5,679 nt of DNA from an uncultured Elusimicrobia bacterium (lineage in GTDB: Bacteria > Elusimicrobiota > Elusimicrobia > Elusimicrobiales > Elusimicrobiaceae). Shown here one piece after another: positions 5,568 to 5,679 of the stretch (the first letter of the stretch is position 1; each line of letters starts with the position of its first letter). The stretch covers positions 1-5,679 of the forward strand of contig CAMUXX010000071.1 in assembly GCA_947164805.1 (NCBI GenBank). The letters run 5' to 3'. Under the pieces are notes generated by a model that was given only the letters and a program-made list of their open reading frames with translations, had not been told where the DNA came from and ran no database searches. The position numbers and the translations under genes are program-made.

Positions 5568-5679
5568 TAATTTTTTCAATAACTTTATCTTCTATATCTA
5601 AATAAGCTTGTTTATTTGTTACATTTGTTATGGCCTCAACAATATTGTCTTCTAATTCTCTATTTAAACCCTCTGCTAT
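5545..5679 (-). CDS. C-terminal end of an unidentified protein (truncated by window edge)
   Basis: From the window edge one minus-strand frame stays open for 44 codons and ends at TAA (5547-5545). It encodes an acidic, helix-favouring tail that starts IAEGLNRELEDNIVEAITNV and ends KVIEKINEYENEA. The other two frames hit stops (TAG) almost at once. The frame runs across the start of the secreted-protein gene, overlapping it by 23 bp if that gene begins at 5567. Overlapping ends of this kind are typical of co-transcribed genes, as seen again further down this window. Too little remains to name a family; it may be the tail of a coiled-coil or regulatory protein. Confidence 0.6.
   Translation of the reverse strand: MAEGLNRELEDNIVEAITNVTNKQAYLDIEDKVIEKINEYENEA

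Overview
The window is an AT-rich stretch (about one third G+C by eye) in which every supported gene lies on the minus strand. I count eight coding regions, two of them cut by the window edges. Four to six products carry clear export or membrane signals. Three are lipoproteins with lipoboxes and one is a periplasmic FKBP-type prolyl isomerase, so the source is a Gram-negative-type (diderm) bacterium. The low G+C and the style of the LpoB and COG3014 proteins would fit a host-associated lineage such as Elusimicrobiota, but that is an impression and was not tested.

Layout, read in the direction of transcription (from high to low coordinates). First comes the 3' end of an unidentified gene (5679-5545). 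It overlaps the start of a gene for a secreted protein of about 393 residues of unknown function (about 5567-4386). A 74-bp gap follows (4312-4385), holding a small hairpin and a convincing -35 box. Then comes a tight operon: lpoB (4311-3718), a COG3014-type lipoprotein (3714-2416), an LPP20-like lipoprotein (2406-1471), an FkpA/Mip-type FKBP isomerase (1458-775), a 170-residue single-pass membrane protein with helical repeats (778-266), and the N-terminal part of a two-helix membrane protein (269-1) that runs off the window.

The operon looks like one envelope-assembly unit. LpoB-family lipoproteins activate class A penicillin-binding proteins. COG3014 and LPP20-like lipoproteins have no settled role, and a periplasmic prolyl isomerase could help fold the exported products. 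Gene spacing is extremely tight (3, 9 and 12 bp gaps, then two ATGA overlaps), so translational coupling is likely. Ribosome-binding sites alternate between strong and absent along the unit. The points most worth a second look are the two trailing membrane genes of unknown function, a GC-rich inverted repeat in the start of the COG3014 gene, the 13-residue repeats in the 170-residue protein, and the orphan secreted protein upstream. No RNA genes, mobile elements, CRISPR arrays or gene-free stretches over 300 bp were seen.
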